From positions 61,772,742 to 61,836,741 of the forward strand of contig JAUPFV010000005.1 in the NCBI GenBank assembly GCA_036936605.1: 64,000 nucleotides of DNA, given 5' to 3'. Of this stretch, positions 12,546-25,360 are shown in pieces (the stretch's first letter is position 1; every line of letters starts with the position of its first letter). Both the position numbers and the translations under genes were made by a program. This stretch comes from Limnanthes douglasii subsp. nivea (lineage: Eukaryota > Streptophyta > Magnoliopsida > Brassicales > Limnanthaceae). Below the pieces are notes generated by a model that was not told where the DNA came from, made no database searches, and worked only from the letters and a program-made list of their open reading frames with translations.

Positions 12546-15500
12546 ATAGTTTGAGAGTCTATTTTAGATTTAAAATATAATATCAAATTAAATGAATTTT
12601 TTATATATATATAAAATTATTTTTATGCATAAACTTCATAAAAAGTATAAAATATCTTGCGACGACGAAAATTCAAAAACTCGTATTAAAAAGTAAATAA
12701 AACAAATTCTCTAAGCGTGTTTGATTAAGAAAAACTCATGGTATTTGTTAAATTTAGCTCTAAAGAATTGGTTAAATTGATAAGAATAACTTCATTTCCA
12801 CTAAATTTATTCGTCGTATTTTGACCGCCGTATTTTAACTTTATTAATAGTTGATCATGTTTCAACTCCAAAACATTTCCGAAAAATTATTTATCCATAT
12901 TTTGATAAGTCTTCAATAATTTCATATTAAAATTAAAAAATATTAACCAATTGTATAAAAAAATGATAGTTCATGTATCGATAATTTTTTTAAACCAATA
13001 ATTTTTTTATAAAAATTGGTCTACCATTTTTATATTAATAAAAAATAATTAATTTAAGCGAACATCTCCGTCAAATAACTTAATTTACGGGAGTATAAAA
13101 TCATTATAGGAAAGTATCCTCGTTTAATATATTAAAATTAGCAATAAATAAATATTAATTATATATGGCATACGAGGTGTTATTAATTGATATTGTTTAT
13201 ATAATAAATATGTACATTGTATAGATTTTATCTTATTTTTTATTTTGTCATTATTAATAATAGTAGTTTGAATTTTAATATATATTTTTTACGATTAACA
13301 ATTCATAGTTTAAATTTAAAATATTTGATATTTTATTTTTAATGTTTTTATTCAATTAATAATTCATGTTAAAATTTTAAAACTTAAAGTTGATTGAATT
13401 ATAATTGAAATGCTTTTAATTTCATAATTTTATTTTTGATGAATTTAAATAGCTTATTTAATTCAATTATATTATATTAATTGAACTTTATATAATAATT
13501 TATGAACATTTAAATTAATTATAACTAGGTTATATATATATCAAAGATAATAAAGACGTGTCTCATATTGTATCAACTAATTGGTGAACCGTTGATCTTA
13601 GTAAAGGTCCTTAAGAAAAGATTTGTTCAAATCCATAAAACCCAAAAACATGGGTTATTATATTTTCTTTACTCATATTGGTATTTAGATTTGTTGTTCG
13701 AACTGGATAATAAACTTCATAAACATGCTTAACTTTACTGAGGTGGTCGAACTTTGCTACGGTCACCTATGTCTTTTCCTGAAATAAAGGATATAATTTC
13801 TTATTGACTAGCTAGATTTTGGATAAATTAAAAGTATATGGTAGATTATCTTCGCTAGAACTTTTATCACGTTCTTTATCATAAAAAAAATTCCAAATTA
13901 TCATTTAAAGCTTTCAACAAATCATAATGCACACTACTTAGGGTATGTCAACCTTCAATCGCTAGTTTTTGCTAGTAACAACATATTTAATTGTTTCCAA
14001 TAGTTCAACCAAAAAGATATGATGTACATTCCTATGTGATTCTGTGGTTGGTTTGAATAACCATGATCCTCATGGTGGTTATATAGTGAACGTATGAGTG
14101 GATGATGGAGACGACGATATGAGTTTTACTGAGAAATGACATTCCAATGATAGTATTATAAAAATATGCAATGTATACTACCACAAACATACTATTTTTA
14201 TTTTCTTGTCAAACTTACCTTAACATCGAGTTTGCCTAAAATGGGTTGTATTCCCCCAATGAAACTTGTTAAGAGTATTCACCGTTTGTCATAGAGGGGC
14301 AATATCCCTTATCAGAGTTTGTTTCATGCTATATTTGTTTTGATGATTAAGTCTCATGAGGTCCAGCCATACCTTGTAAGTCGTCATTGTCGCCTACGCT
14401 AAGGTAGGGAGCTCGACGGAAATGGAATAAGATGTGCTTGATATGCCTCTATATAGGGGCCTTACCCTTATTTAATGACTTGATTGTCTAAAAATGAGTC
14501 TATATATGAAACAGTAATAAGTACCTGACGACCGGGGTTGAGTCTAGGTAGTCGTTGAAGTGGTCCAATCTAATAATAGTTTTATGGTGTTGGAGCTCGA
14601 CGACCAAAGCTTCAACATACAATGCTCTAATCATTTATGCTCGTTTTTGTTTCTCTCCTCATCTTTTCACTCAAATTTATCGTGCTCTCTTGAAAAAACT
14701 CAATCAAGTTTTCATCATTAATGAAAATTTAAATTTATATCTTCAATTCTTAGAAGTCTTACATATAATGACTGCATTTTTATTATACTTATAGAATGTC
14801 CGTTTGACATATTAGGCCAAACATTGAAGTTTGTTCAAAAACTAACAAAATACTTGACTTTTTTTAAGAACATAGCTACAATATTAGTTGACTTAATAAA
14901 TACACATTTTTTATAGTACACGAGGCACTTGCTGTCATTACATCCTTTATCAATCCACTGATAATTTTGACCATGACCATGACCAAAGGAATGATCGGGC
15001 TCAACACTTGAGAGCTTCGACTTACTAGCTGAAAGAACCTACAACGGGTTCAATTGAACGTAAACTTTATGGGAATAAATATAACGTTGATAGGTGGTTT
15101 GCTAAGGAGTTGAGTCGAGACCAAGATTGTGATTGGGATTGAGATTTGGCTTAATATAACCTTTAGTTATATTATTTTGTTAACCATCATTTATAATTCC
15201 ACTATATCTAATATAATAGAAAATGTTAGATTTTCCCTTTATCTAATATTAATGACAAAATAGTAAAGTAATATACCATGGCGAGAGGCGAGACATGTTA
15301 TTACCTTATGAAAATCTTTCAACCTATACTTGATCCTGACAAAGCTTTTGGCGTAGTGTCATTAAATTTTGGTAAGCTTTTGCTTGAAATGCATAGTATA
15401 ATCCTTATCCTAATGGATCACTTTATTGTCTATAAATTGATCTAAAAAATTCTATATGCACTTTCAAAAGTAAAAATAAAACCAAAAATAAGCTTGATAA

Positions 15501-15687
15501 TGTCGTATTCAATTAGGTCTGACTCACTAGAACTAATAGAGGAATAATGTATACAGAGAAAATAACTAGAGAGAGAGAATAGTAAACAGATAATAATAGA
15601 ATAATGATTGTTCACTCATCTCAAGTGTTGTGACAAGTTATATTTATAGTGACCAGATTGTTCCCTTGAGCACTAATGGCCCATAAA
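12546..15687. other. Intergenic DNA, no gene seen
   Basis: Strongly A/T-rich to about 13560, more mixed after that. No open frame here carries a recognisable motif. The part from about 15500 with GAGAGAGAGAATAG and TATATTTATAG resembles LTR sequence and is the host of the hAT insertion, continuing at 17106, but I could not identify a partner LTR. Confidence 0.4.
15680..15687. repeat. Left target-site duplication of hAT element
   Basis: CCCATAAA, repeated exactly at 17098-17105. Confidence 0.85.
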
Positions 15688-17097
15688 TAGTGCTGGAGCC
15701 ACAGTGGGGCCTGTGGGTGTCCAGGAACCCATGAAGTTATCTATATATTTTTAATAAGCTTACAAAATAGTAAAATCTATCTTATCCCATTTGAAAAGAT
15801 TGAGGTAGGAATCCTAAGGTTTTGGGTACAAACCTCAGCTGCTCTACCATTTTTCCCTTAACTTGAAGGCAAATATGCCAACCTTGTTGAACAAATCTCA
15901 CTTTTATATAAAAAAATATTTCCTATTCAATTCTGAAAACATTTAAAAATTGTTTGGGATAATTTAGAAGTAAAAAAAACTATGATAATAGAAGTATTTT
16001 CGGTTAGATATACCTAGAATTGCAATATTATATTTATGGATCCCATTTTGGTTTGTCGCCTTGAATCCAATAACTGTTTATATTTACACCAAAATTTTAT
16101 AAATTAATACTGTATTAATTTAAAGAGAGGTTACGAAGGAAGTAATTATAAAATAAAGGACGGAGAAATTCAAGATCACTATTTTAAGAGAGGTTACGAA
16201 CTGACTAATTCAAAAATAAAGGACGAAGAAATTCAAAGATCACTATTTTTTAACAATTTGGAGTACCATTCCTTTTTTCTTGTGCGCAATTTTTTTTTCT
16301 TCTATCAGATATATAATTGACTACGGATTCGAATCATAGCAGACGGTTTCATAAAATATTTATAAAACCGTACAATTTCTTCCATCTAAATTAAGTGTAA
16401 TCTTTAAATTCTGAAGTCCTATATACTAGTTACAATGTATATTAGTTAGAGATATAATTTAAATTTCAAATCCACAAAATATTGAAATTTCAGGTGAAGA
16501 AAGGAAAACATAATTAAACACGAACCTAAGTAAGTTAATAAATATAAATAAAGTTAACTTAGAATATTTCAAAATTCACGGATTGCTTTAAACCCTTTCC
16601 ATGTATACTGTTTTTTTTCTTTAACAAGAACCTAATTTCAACACTGATCTAAGTAAGTTAAATTCGAAAATCCAACATATACATGAATCAAATTAATAAA
16701 GGAAAAGATTCTTACTCCAACACTTTCAAGAACATTGACTATATCATAGATTTGTTGTCTCTCGACTCCAGATCTCAGCACAACCAAAGATGTGTCAAGA
16801 TACACACACCATACATAAAGATAAGTAAAAAAAGACTAAGATAAAAAAACCTAAATGTGAGGCAGCATCGTCAAGCCCGATAACTTTGGTGTGCACATGA
16901 TTATAGATTGGAAAAATACTAAAGAAAATAACCAATACATAATGGATTCATGAATACAAAAAACATTGGTTAACTAAACAAACCAAAAATAAAAATCATA
17001 CATGGTGCATAAAAACCTAAAAAAAATTATTTTATGTTATTTTATTTTTGGACAATAACCAAGACCCCATAAGGATCAAATCCTGGCTACGACACTG
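15688..17097. mobile_element. Non-autonomous hAT-superfamily element
   Basis: The insert begins TAGTGCTGGAGCCA and ends, read from the other strand, CAGTGTCGTAGCCA. These two 14-base ends agree at 10 positions and both fit the hAT terminal consensus YARNG. An exact 8-bp direct repeat CCCATAAA flanks the insert, the size expected for hAT. The 1410-bp interior has no transposase motif and contains a roughly 64-bp tandem duplication, so this is a deleted or non-autonomous copy. It sits inside older LTR-like sequence. Confidence 0.8.
16121..16250. repeat. Tandem duplication of about 64 bp inside hAT element
   Basis: Two diverged copies beginning AAGAGAGGTTACGAA and ending GATCACTATTTT, with AATAAAGGACGRAGAAATTC in the middle of each. 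Confidence 0.85.
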
Positions 17098-17105
17098 CCC
17101 ATAAA
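17098..17105. repeat. Right target-site duplication of hAT element
   Basis: CCCATAAA, exact match to 15680-15687. Confidence 0.85.
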
Positions 17106-17596
17106 TACCAAAAGTTTATATTGGACTTCTTATTTATGGTCAATAAATGCAATTAAACTCAATCTAAAGCCCAGTCCAAAACCCGACTAATAATTCATTT
17201 ATTAATAGCCCCATATTCTTGGCAAACTTGTCATGACAAGAAAATGATAATCCCATTAGATTAATACCGAGGTATTAGTTCAAGAGTCTTTGAAGTGATT
17301 TCTACCAAAATAATGGAGGTTGATAGTGGCTTTGCTTTGAAATACATCCCGTTGCTAAATAGAAGATTTTCCATTTCTTCAGAGTAAATGATCCTCAAGT
17401 GATCCTCTATTTTATTAAAGTATCACTTCGAAGACATAAAAGAATTACAATAAGTTAGAGAGGCTCAAATCTAAGCCTCTCAATTTTTAAGACTAGTCTT
17501 TCAACAATTGTTACATGTCTAGTAATGTCTGAGTTAGGCGTAGCCTTCACGCGTGCACTAAACCTTTAGATCTTCCCGAGATACACATAACACTTA

Positions 17597-17844
17597 CTCC
17601 CTCCGTCTCATAATATTAGACGTTATAAGAGAGATGTTTTGTCTCATATTAATAGTCGTTCTCTTTTTTAAGGCAGTATTAATTACACCTCTTACACTTC
17701 CGACCAATAAGATTTTTTATTGACTGCACAAACTTCTCATCCAAACAATCAAATTTATTTTTGTTTATTTTTTCAAAGCAATTATTATTTTCCTTAATAT
17801 TGGCGAAACAACATTAAACGTCTCTTATTATGAGACAGAGGGAG
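17597..17844. mobile_element. Stowaway MITE
   Basis: A 248-bp element starting CTCCCTCCGTCTCATAATA and ending with its imperfect inverse (TATTATGAGACAGAGGGAG). It is flanked by TA on both sides (17595-17596, 17845-17846). The CTCCCTCCGT terminus and TA target are diagnostic of Stowaway (Tc1/mariner) MITEs. It has no coding capacity. Confidence 0.95.
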
Positions 17845-17846
17845 TA

Positions 17847-18419
17847 TTCAAAAAGAAAAAACAACATGCATAAGATTTGATTTGTTTTTTCCCTATAAAT
17901 ACTCCGAGGCATAGGGTTCTTACATCATCAATATGATTTAGAGTGAGAGAAAGAACTATGTTTGTTTAAGTTTCTGCCGTCACTAAACCATTTTCAACCG
18001 CCACATAAACTTTCCAGACCGCCATAAAAACATTATAGTGGCTTATTCATCATTTCGACCCTATGCATGAAAACTTCAGACACGGTTTATCTTCATCTGA
18101 ATAGTTACTCTTGTCCATGCTTACTCGTAGTCTTTCAATCTGATCCAGTATGAACGCCTTTTAACATGTCTTTTTTAATTTTTTTATTTGATTCAACTAT
18201 TAGCTTTTATCTAATGAAATTCTTCCTCTTTCTTTCTTTTCTTTAGATATGACAGTCAAAGACTTTAACATAATAAAATGAATTCGAGAAGAATTTAATA
18301 GTCCCTTCATAATAGAAGAGGGTAGCTCCAAAAAAGAATCTTCTTCTTCTCGAACAGTTGCTCTGGTGGCCTAAGTAGTACCAATTCGTCCGAAGTGAAA
18401 AGGTCTAAGATTGGCTTAT
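17847..18419. other. Intergenic DNA, no gene seen
   Basis: No motif-bearing frame. It may include a degraded 3' end of the copia element that follows, but no LTR matching 20551-20836 is visible here. Confidence 0.4.
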
Positions 18420-20536
18420 TGTAATTAGGTTACCTCATAGTAGCCTTACATCTTAGAGGACCCCATGGTTAGTCCTCACACAGTCTCCTTGGATCCACAA
18501 CAATCTTAGTGGCCTCATATAAAGAACTTCATCTAAGGATCCATACAAAAAGTCATTGTTAATATCTAGTTGATGTACTGACATTCTTATTGTAGCTGCC
18601 AAAGCAAATAGAATTTTTGTTCTGATAGATTTGATAACTAGAGAAAACATATCACTGTAATTTTCCCCTTCTTTCTGTGTTTATCGTTTGGCTACAAGTC
18701 TTGCTTTTAGTCTTTCCATTATGCCATCAGGTTTCTTTTTCACCTTGAACACCCATCTACATCCAATTTCCTTCTTTACATATGGTAATACAGTCAATTG
18801 CCATATGTTATTCGAGTCTAAGGCCTATAATTATTTTTCCATAAATATGATCCATCCAAGATGATGTTTTTCCTCTCATAAGATTGAGTTTCCTATATTG
18901 GTGACATATTTTCTAGGATGTATATATGTGATGCATGTAACATAGTATTATCAATATAAGGGAAAGTATGAGAGATGTATGGAGAATATAGTTTCTCATA
19001 TAGTGTGTGTTTATTCTTTGATATTTGAGAAATAAAGTCTTTGAACCCTATTGACTTCTTTTTACTCTAGTATTGGTCGTAGTACGAACTTGTGTGTTCA
19101 CAATATTGTCATTAAAATTATTTAAGATCACAGTTCCATCTATACTATATGGTTCATGAATACTACTTGAAGTATTATGACTATGATATAAGTGATCATT
19201 AGGTGTCATTGCTGGTTGAGATTTGATATTGTATTGTTCATCGTGATTGTTATAATCGGAGTAGTACGAGATCATTTTTCTATAGCATATTTATATGGAA
19301 AATATTTTATTTAAATTAAAAAACTTTAAACACAAGAATTTCGTGATTTTACAGGTTATATAGTCTATAACCTTTTGTATGGGTGAATGTATTATAAATA
19401 TAAATTTATAAGCTCTAGGTGTAGACTTGTCATGACTTTTGGGGTTGACTTAAGCAAAACATAAACACCCAAAGATTTTAAGATTAGTTACATCTTAGGA
19501 TGTCATGTTAAAGTTTTAATGGACGGTTTTTAGTTTAGGACATAAGATGCCATTTTGTTTATAAGATGTGTTGTTGTTAGTATTAAATCCCTCGAAATTA
19601 TTTTGGGAGGTTTGACTGAAACATAAGAGATTTAGCAGTTTATAATAAATTTTTGTGTTTCTTATCTACAATTCCATTTTGTTGATAAGTATAGGGACAA
19701 ATTCTTTGATGAACAATATCATGGCTAATCAAGAAAAAAGATACATCTTGGTTAAGAAACTCAGTGTCTTTGATGAACAATATTCTATTAATATTGACCA
19801 ATTGAGTTACATTCAATTGTTTCAACACTTAATTTGAAAATTTATCAAGTATAAGATACCATATATATGGTTTTATTATAGCAGCTACACTAGTAATACT
19901 AGAAAATGAACTATGAACTTCATAACAAACAAACTCAATAAAGATTTGGTTGAATGATTGATCATCAATGAGGTAAAGTCCTCTCAATTTTAGAATATGA
20001 AAATGATGGGTGTTGATACTATATATTTACTCACATATAACACACTAAATTTTAAATAAGGTACATATAGATAGTTTTGTATGATTAATTTGCTATAAAT
20101 CTTCACTAATTCTTTACTCACGTGTTTATGAGCATAGACTGTTCTTTTAAAGGATTAAAAATTGAGTTAATGACCCATGAACATATCATGTTATTTACCT
20201 GATTCCATTGATCATATTTAGCAGAAATCAGTGAAGGTTTCATAGATCTTCCATCTATGAAATTTAGTTTTTATTTAACAGCAAGAGACAATTTGATCAC
20301 TCTATAACAAATGATATAGTTTCTTTCAGTCAATTTTATACTAGTAACTGACCTCATTGGGTTATCCGAATGGTGATTCACAACCAATTCACCATTGTTA
20401 TCATAAATATAACTCGCATCACCATGATTTGGTACTTCTTTAGAATTTGCATGATTCTGAACTTCATTCATTTCCTTCATCTTCGCCAATAATCTCTTAG
20501 CAATTCAAGAATCAATAACGTGTTTCAACAATCAAT
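18420..20536 (-). pseudogene. Ty1/copia gag-pol relic
   Basis: Minus-strand reading from 20489 leftward: a Gag start with HHSDNPMRSVTSIKLTERNY (UBN2-type N-terminus, 20400-20320), then integrase core at 19810-19650 with TEFLNQDVSFFLISHDIVHQ and YQQNGIVDKKHK. RT follows at 18860-18470, with VKKEIGCRWVFKVK, a short frame break, then HQLDINNDFLYGSLDEVLYM. Large parts of gag, protease and the integrase-RT linker are missing or unreadable, and stops and shifts abound. Integrase before RT is the copia order. No 3' LTR is seen, so the 3' end is probably deleted. Confidence 0.85.
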
Positions 20537-20550
20537 CCGCTCTAATACCA
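20537..20550 (-). other. Copia primer-binding site (tRNA-iMet type)
   Basis: On the minus strand, TGGTATTAGAGCGG directly after the LTR; one base off the usual initiator-tRNA-Met site TGGTATCAGAGC. Confidence 0.85.
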
Positions 20551-20836
20551 TGTTTAAAACTTGAATATAAGCATAAATATAAAAGAATTGAAAGAAATTT
20601 TAAAAAAATAAAAGACAAAATATGAGTTTCTAAAAATAAAAAAAATTGAGAAAACACTCTAAAATTGTATTTCTGTAATTTTTGAATTTACAACTTAAAT
20701 CATATATTATATATATGATTGAATTTAAATAACTATTCGAATGGACTAACCAATTCTCTTTGCACCGATTTATCTTGCTGGAAACATTAATACACTCAAA
20801 CCATTTACGTGTCAATATAGAAATTTAAGTGAAACA
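20551..20836 (-). repeat. 5' LTR of copia element
   Basis: About 286 bp starting on the minus strand TGTTTC and ending AAACA directly before the primer site. The outer boundary is inferred from the TG/CA rule and is uncertain. Confidence 0.6.
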
Positions 20837-21059
20837 TCTCATGTTGTAAAACTGAACTCGGTTTTTTCGTCTTCACATCTATGTTTGCAACACATTCAAT
20901 TTTATTAGCTTTATTGCTTTATTAAACTTGATAGTTCTTCACTTATCTTGTACGAAAATTTGGAAGCATATTAAGATATTTTGACGAGTGATTTAAAAAT
21001 GCATAAAAAATGGATAAGATAGTTTAAATTGTCACCACTTATAAAATTTTGAATAAAAC

Positions 21060-22475
21060 TTTTTATATCTGCAACTTTCACCCTTTAACAGCACCAAATC
21101 CTAGCAAAATATCAAACGTTTGGGACATAATCTTAAAGATCAAAGATAAAGCAGAAAGGATGATATACTGGCAGGTTGGAGAAGGAAGCATGGAATTCTG
21201 GATTGAGAGATGGTGTACTACAAAAGCTTTTATTATTCTTGATTCAGAAGTAGATAGAACTTGGTACATTCCTAAACAAGTTAAAACATATTGGGAAATG
21301 GAGGCTATAAACTTGACAGGTTGAGAAATTGCTTTTCTTCTACAACAATTGAGAACATATGCAAGGTCAAGCTGAATAACAATAAGGATCAGATAAAATG
21401 GGCTTTGTCAAAGTCAGGAGATTACTCTACAAAATATACTTGGGAGAACATAAGAATAAGTTTAACAAATCTAACATGTTCAAAATAATTTGGAACACTA
21501 TCAGTCCTAAAAAGTGTTCCTTCTTAACTTGGAGGGTAATTCAGAATTGGTTGTCTATTGATCCTATTATGCAGAAGAAGGGTTTTCATCTATTATCAAA
21601 ATGCCAGCAATATGAAAATTCTGAATCAATAGCTCACGTTTTCATTAAATGTACTAATGTCTCGGAAACATGGTCCTACTTTGGTGTTATTTTTCAGAGT
21701 CTTCATCATCAAAAATATGCCATATCCATACATGCTGAGAACATGCTTCTGATCTAATTCCAAAGATACTCACATAAGGATAATACTTCCAGTAATAATA
21801 ACTTGGGTGATTTGGTATACCAGAAACAAGAAAAAAGCATGAAGGCAACACTACTACATCTAAGGCTATGATTGACTATGTACTAACAATTCTAGCATCT
21901 CTGGATCAAGGCCATCTTCTAAAAAGAAAGCATTGGGGTAAGGATATAAACAATGTTATGCAATTAGGCTGTGTTCATCACATGAGCAACCTAGAATAGT
22001 TGTGTCTCTCAAGTGGAATATGCCTAAGAAAACAAAATACAAGCTTAACATAAACGGGGCGAGTAGTTTTAAGGGTGAAGCTAGCGGTGGAGGAATTATC
22101 GGGACCAAAATGGAAAAATGATTACTGCATTTGGAAGAACATACGGACACCAAACTCTATTAGTGGTTGAATGTAAAGCTTTGCTATATGGACTTCTATT
22201 GTGCCAGAACAAGGACATTACTTCGCTGGAAATTGAAACAGATTCGAGGATTCTAACTGAAATAATACTTAAAGGTAATGTTCCATGGTATCTTGAACCC
22301 CTTGTAAGATGTTTCAGAAGGTTAATCACATCCAGAATTATTATAACTCACGTATAACATGAGCAAAATGTCGCTTCTGACTGGCTAGCAAAGCATTTGC
22401 TGGAAACTCGTATGGTTCTAGACTACAGCCGGGATACTTATCCTAACAAATTTAAGGGCGATTGTGTTCCTTGAA
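21060..22475 (+). pseudogene. L1-type LINE 3' relic with RNase H
   Basis: Starts within the region after RT (NVWDIILKIKD at 21115, GSMEFWIERW at 21186). The zf-RVT zone follows at 21380-21690 (WNTISPKKCSFLTWRV, SIAHVFIKC). The RNase H domain is at 22010-22330 (KYKLNINGASSFKGEASGG, VVECKALLYGLLLC, IETDSR), and the tail EQNVASDWLAKHLLE ends near 22470. Two losses are visible: the first zinc Cys pair is reduced (CQQY), and the first RNase H Asp is Asn (NING instead of NVDG). Several frameshifts separate the blocks. The 5' end is truncated just after the copia LTR. Confidence 0.88.
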
Positions 22476-23000
22476 GGTCTAGGGACCGGTTACATAAGAT
22501 TCAAGAACTCTGAATAAGGTGGAACATGTACTTGATTGAATGGTCAATGTTGCGACAAAAATTTCCTAGAGTTGTCGATGAACTGCAAAAGAAGCAGAGG
22601 TTTGAAGCTTGAAAATCAACAAAGATGAAATTGTTTTGAATCTTCGATTTTTGAATGTTCTTCTAACAGAAATGAATACTGATAAAATGTTTGGTATCTT
22701 AACTGAGAATTGAATTTCTTGGAAGCAATGTTAAAAGCATCAAAGATCGGCTTAGATGAAAGAAAAAAATCGTCAAAAAATCAAACTCAATTTTTGAGTC
22801 CAATTATATGCCATGGATCTATCGGGCTTTGTAAATGTCAATGTTAGTAATAGAAGTATCAAAATTTTGAAAGAAAAAAATAATTTAAAATTTGTACCAA
22901 CAGAACCAAAATTTAAGTTTATTATATTCCTACAATCCGAGTCATTTCAACTGAAAATCCAAAAGCAAATTAGTTTTGGGCTTCATCGTTGGGTCCGAAA
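22476..23000. other. Spacer upstream of the microprotein gene
   Basis: Contains no recognised gene. The first part may be the L1 untranslated tail and the second part the promoter of the gene that follows. Confidence 0.4.
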
Positions 23001-23007
23001 TATAAAA
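23001..23007 (+). promoter_or_regulatory. TATA box of microprotein gene
   Basis: TATAAAA, 85 bases before the start codon, a usual distance for a plant promoter with a short leader. Confidence 0.6.
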
Positions 23008-23091
23008 GGACAAATTATGTACAACCAGAGGGTCCCTTCGTCAACATTTCCCACAAGCAAACGACTCAGCAGCTAGCTACGATTAACAAAA

Positions 23092-23379
23092 ATGATGAGA
23101 GAAAAGAGCCCCGGCTTGAAGATTCTCTGGGTCTGGACTTTCGCCACCGCTGCCAGTACATATCTCCTCTATCTCTAATTATATCTCTCTCAGCATATAC
23201 ATATCGTTATCACAAACATATCGTCTATTGCAGTTTTGGTAACTACGGTGGTGAGAACTAGATTAAGAGACATGGATCAGTTCCTCAACCATCAACAGCC
23301 GCCGCAACAAATCAGTCGCGATGATTCGACAACTCTTACACCAGAATCCGATGACGGAATTACTAAAGTACTCGAATGA
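23092..23379 (+). CDS. Small single-pass membrane microprotein (2 exons, 69 aa)
   Basis: Exon 1 is 23092-23155, the intron 23156-23233 (78 bp, GTACAT...TTGCAG) and exon 2 23234-23379. The splice joins an Ala-Ile codon pair and restores one frame of 69 codons ending at TGA. The protein starts MMREKSPGLKILWVWTF, has one hydrophobic helix at residues 11-28, then a basic stop-transfer stretch (RTRLRD, 29-34), then a Gln/Pro-rich and acidic polar tail. The K/R-before, hydrophobic, R-after pattern suggests a tail facing cytosol or an organelle matrix, but the side is not certain. I believe short proteins with this SPGLKxLWxWT...VVRTRxRDM core are conserved in plants and lack a known function; that is memory, not a search. 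A second in-frame ATG directly follows the first. A TATA box lies upstream and AATAAA downstream. The intron breaks the frame, so simple ORF searches miss it. Confidence 0.85.
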
Positions 23380-23580
23380 AGAAACCATAACCTGGCCTTT
23401 ATGTTCCTCAGACTATTTATTTATTTTTGAGTTGTTTCCGTTGTGCTTTTGGATGCTCCGAGATTGTTGTACTTTAAGCTTACGGGGTTTGTGATTTTTC
23501 TTTTGTCATCTGCATTATGCCTACAAACTGTTCGATAAAATGTCTGAATGGTTTTATGTTTGAATATATCATTTGTCCTT

Positions 23581-23586
23581 AATAAA
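23581..23586 (+). terminator. Likely polyadenylation signal of microprotein gene
   Basis: AATAAA about 200 bases after the stop codon, preceded by T-rich sequence typical of a plant 3' UTR. Confidence 0.5.
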
Positions 23587-23599
23587 TGTTGGGTGGAAA

Positions 23600-25356
23600 A
23601 AAAAAACTTATCACCCTCTGTTCTTATAGCGATTTCTTTATTAATGATCGAATTACTATAAAATTTAATTCAGGGACAATTTAATATATACAATTGGAGA
23701 CTATCTAATCTAAATATCATCCTAATTCAACCAATTAGTCCTACTTTTTAAAAAATCGATTAGGTTTTGGGTTTGAAAAATTAAATCAATATAGTTATTT
23801 TAGTTTTAGTTTATATAAAAACTAAGGCAAACAATAAACAATCAAATAACAAAGCGGCGGGTCCGGTTTTAACTTTTGTTTCTTCAATAGTGTTTTTGAT
23901 TTCTTCCACACTAGAATACTCAATCCTCGTTGGAATTCTAATAATTTTTATTTGTAACTCCTTTCACTAGTCCAAACATAATACAAACATGTCATTGGTG
24001 TTGTCTACGGAAAACAAAAATATACATATAAGTTTTTCTTCCAAAACAAAATATATAATAAAAAAAACTATTCGTAACCACAATGAGAAAAGGATAATGT
24101 GCTATACATCACGTTAAAAATATTGAATAATCGTAATCTTGTTGTCAGAGCGCAAACTCTAGTTCTCGTAACCGCATTACAAATCTTAGTTATTGTCATT
24201 TTCGATCAAAATTCATCCTCGAGTGTAACATCAGACATCATCAAAGACATGCATCAAACTTATGTGGATGAGTTTTTTACCATCAAACAATTGTTTTTCA
24301 CCGTTAAAGGACCAACACGTGTAGGATTCATTGTTGGAACCACATATTAACGAGGACCGCGATCTAAAATCCATTATCCTGATAACAATGATCACTTAAA
24401 GGAAAATGATGATGTTTCCTCTGGTTCCAAATGTTATCGATCATATGCTAACCGTTAGACATATCGCACACGTAAAAAACATCGCATGGATGAGAAATAT
24501 TTCCGAGATAGATAATCTTGGGCACGATCCGAGAATAATTAACTAATAATCATAAATTCCACGTCATAGACATTACCAAGCTCACTCAATTAGTCGATCT
24601 TATGTTTATCATCAACATAATTATGCCTCACTTAGAGCTGAACATAATATTAGATTAGCCACAAGTCGACTAGATTAATCTACAATATCGATAAATCATC
24701 ATCTCTATCACGAAGCACCTCTCATCGATTGGTCGTGTCTTGAGACAAATTAGTAGCTTGAAAAAAGGAATTAAAACCTAAAATATTATGTGGTATCAAC
24801 GTCGTTGGCTGGTAGTATACCCTAGAGATATGATCAATTCAAAATGGATAAATATAACATAACATGAGATATTGAGCACCACATCGAGCAGTTCTAAAAC
24901 ATGATACAGAAGTTTGACGATGACTATAGGATTTTATGTTAAGCTTTCTCCGTGACATTTTGAGATAGCGCTCTGACATTGTTTTAATATTTTTCTTCGG
25001 GTCCAATTCACACATATGAATCCATCTTAACCATTTTCCTAGATCATTTAATTGAAAATAAAATAGTTTGTGATGAGTGTCACGACTGCTTGGATTACGT
25101 TTCATTTTGTCAAGGAATTATACTCGGCCTTATTGATGAGAACATCATAAAATATATTGTCCAATGAACAAAACCTCTTTTGAGTACAATCAAGATTGAA
25201 AATGAGTGGAAATATATTTTCCAAGAAAACAATCAACCGATATCGAATATATTTTTTAGTACAATCAAGGTTCAAAATGAGTCTTACACAGTTCCATCGG
25301 ACTTTGAAGTATATCAACACATGCCTTATCCTAATTGGTGGGGTTTTTTTCTAATA
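23600..25356. other. Intergenic DNA, no gene recognised
   Basis: Several short frames exist (for example 24099-24350 + and 24839-25105 -) but none carries a motif I recognise. A phrase GTACAATCAAGRTTSAAAATGAG is repeated near 25180 and 25258. Confidence 0.4.
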
Positions 25357-25360
25357 CAAG

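Noticed and set aside
24839..25105. 88-codon minus-strand frame as a gene
   Set aside because: No recognisable motif, no splice partners; likely chance or very old transposon sequence.
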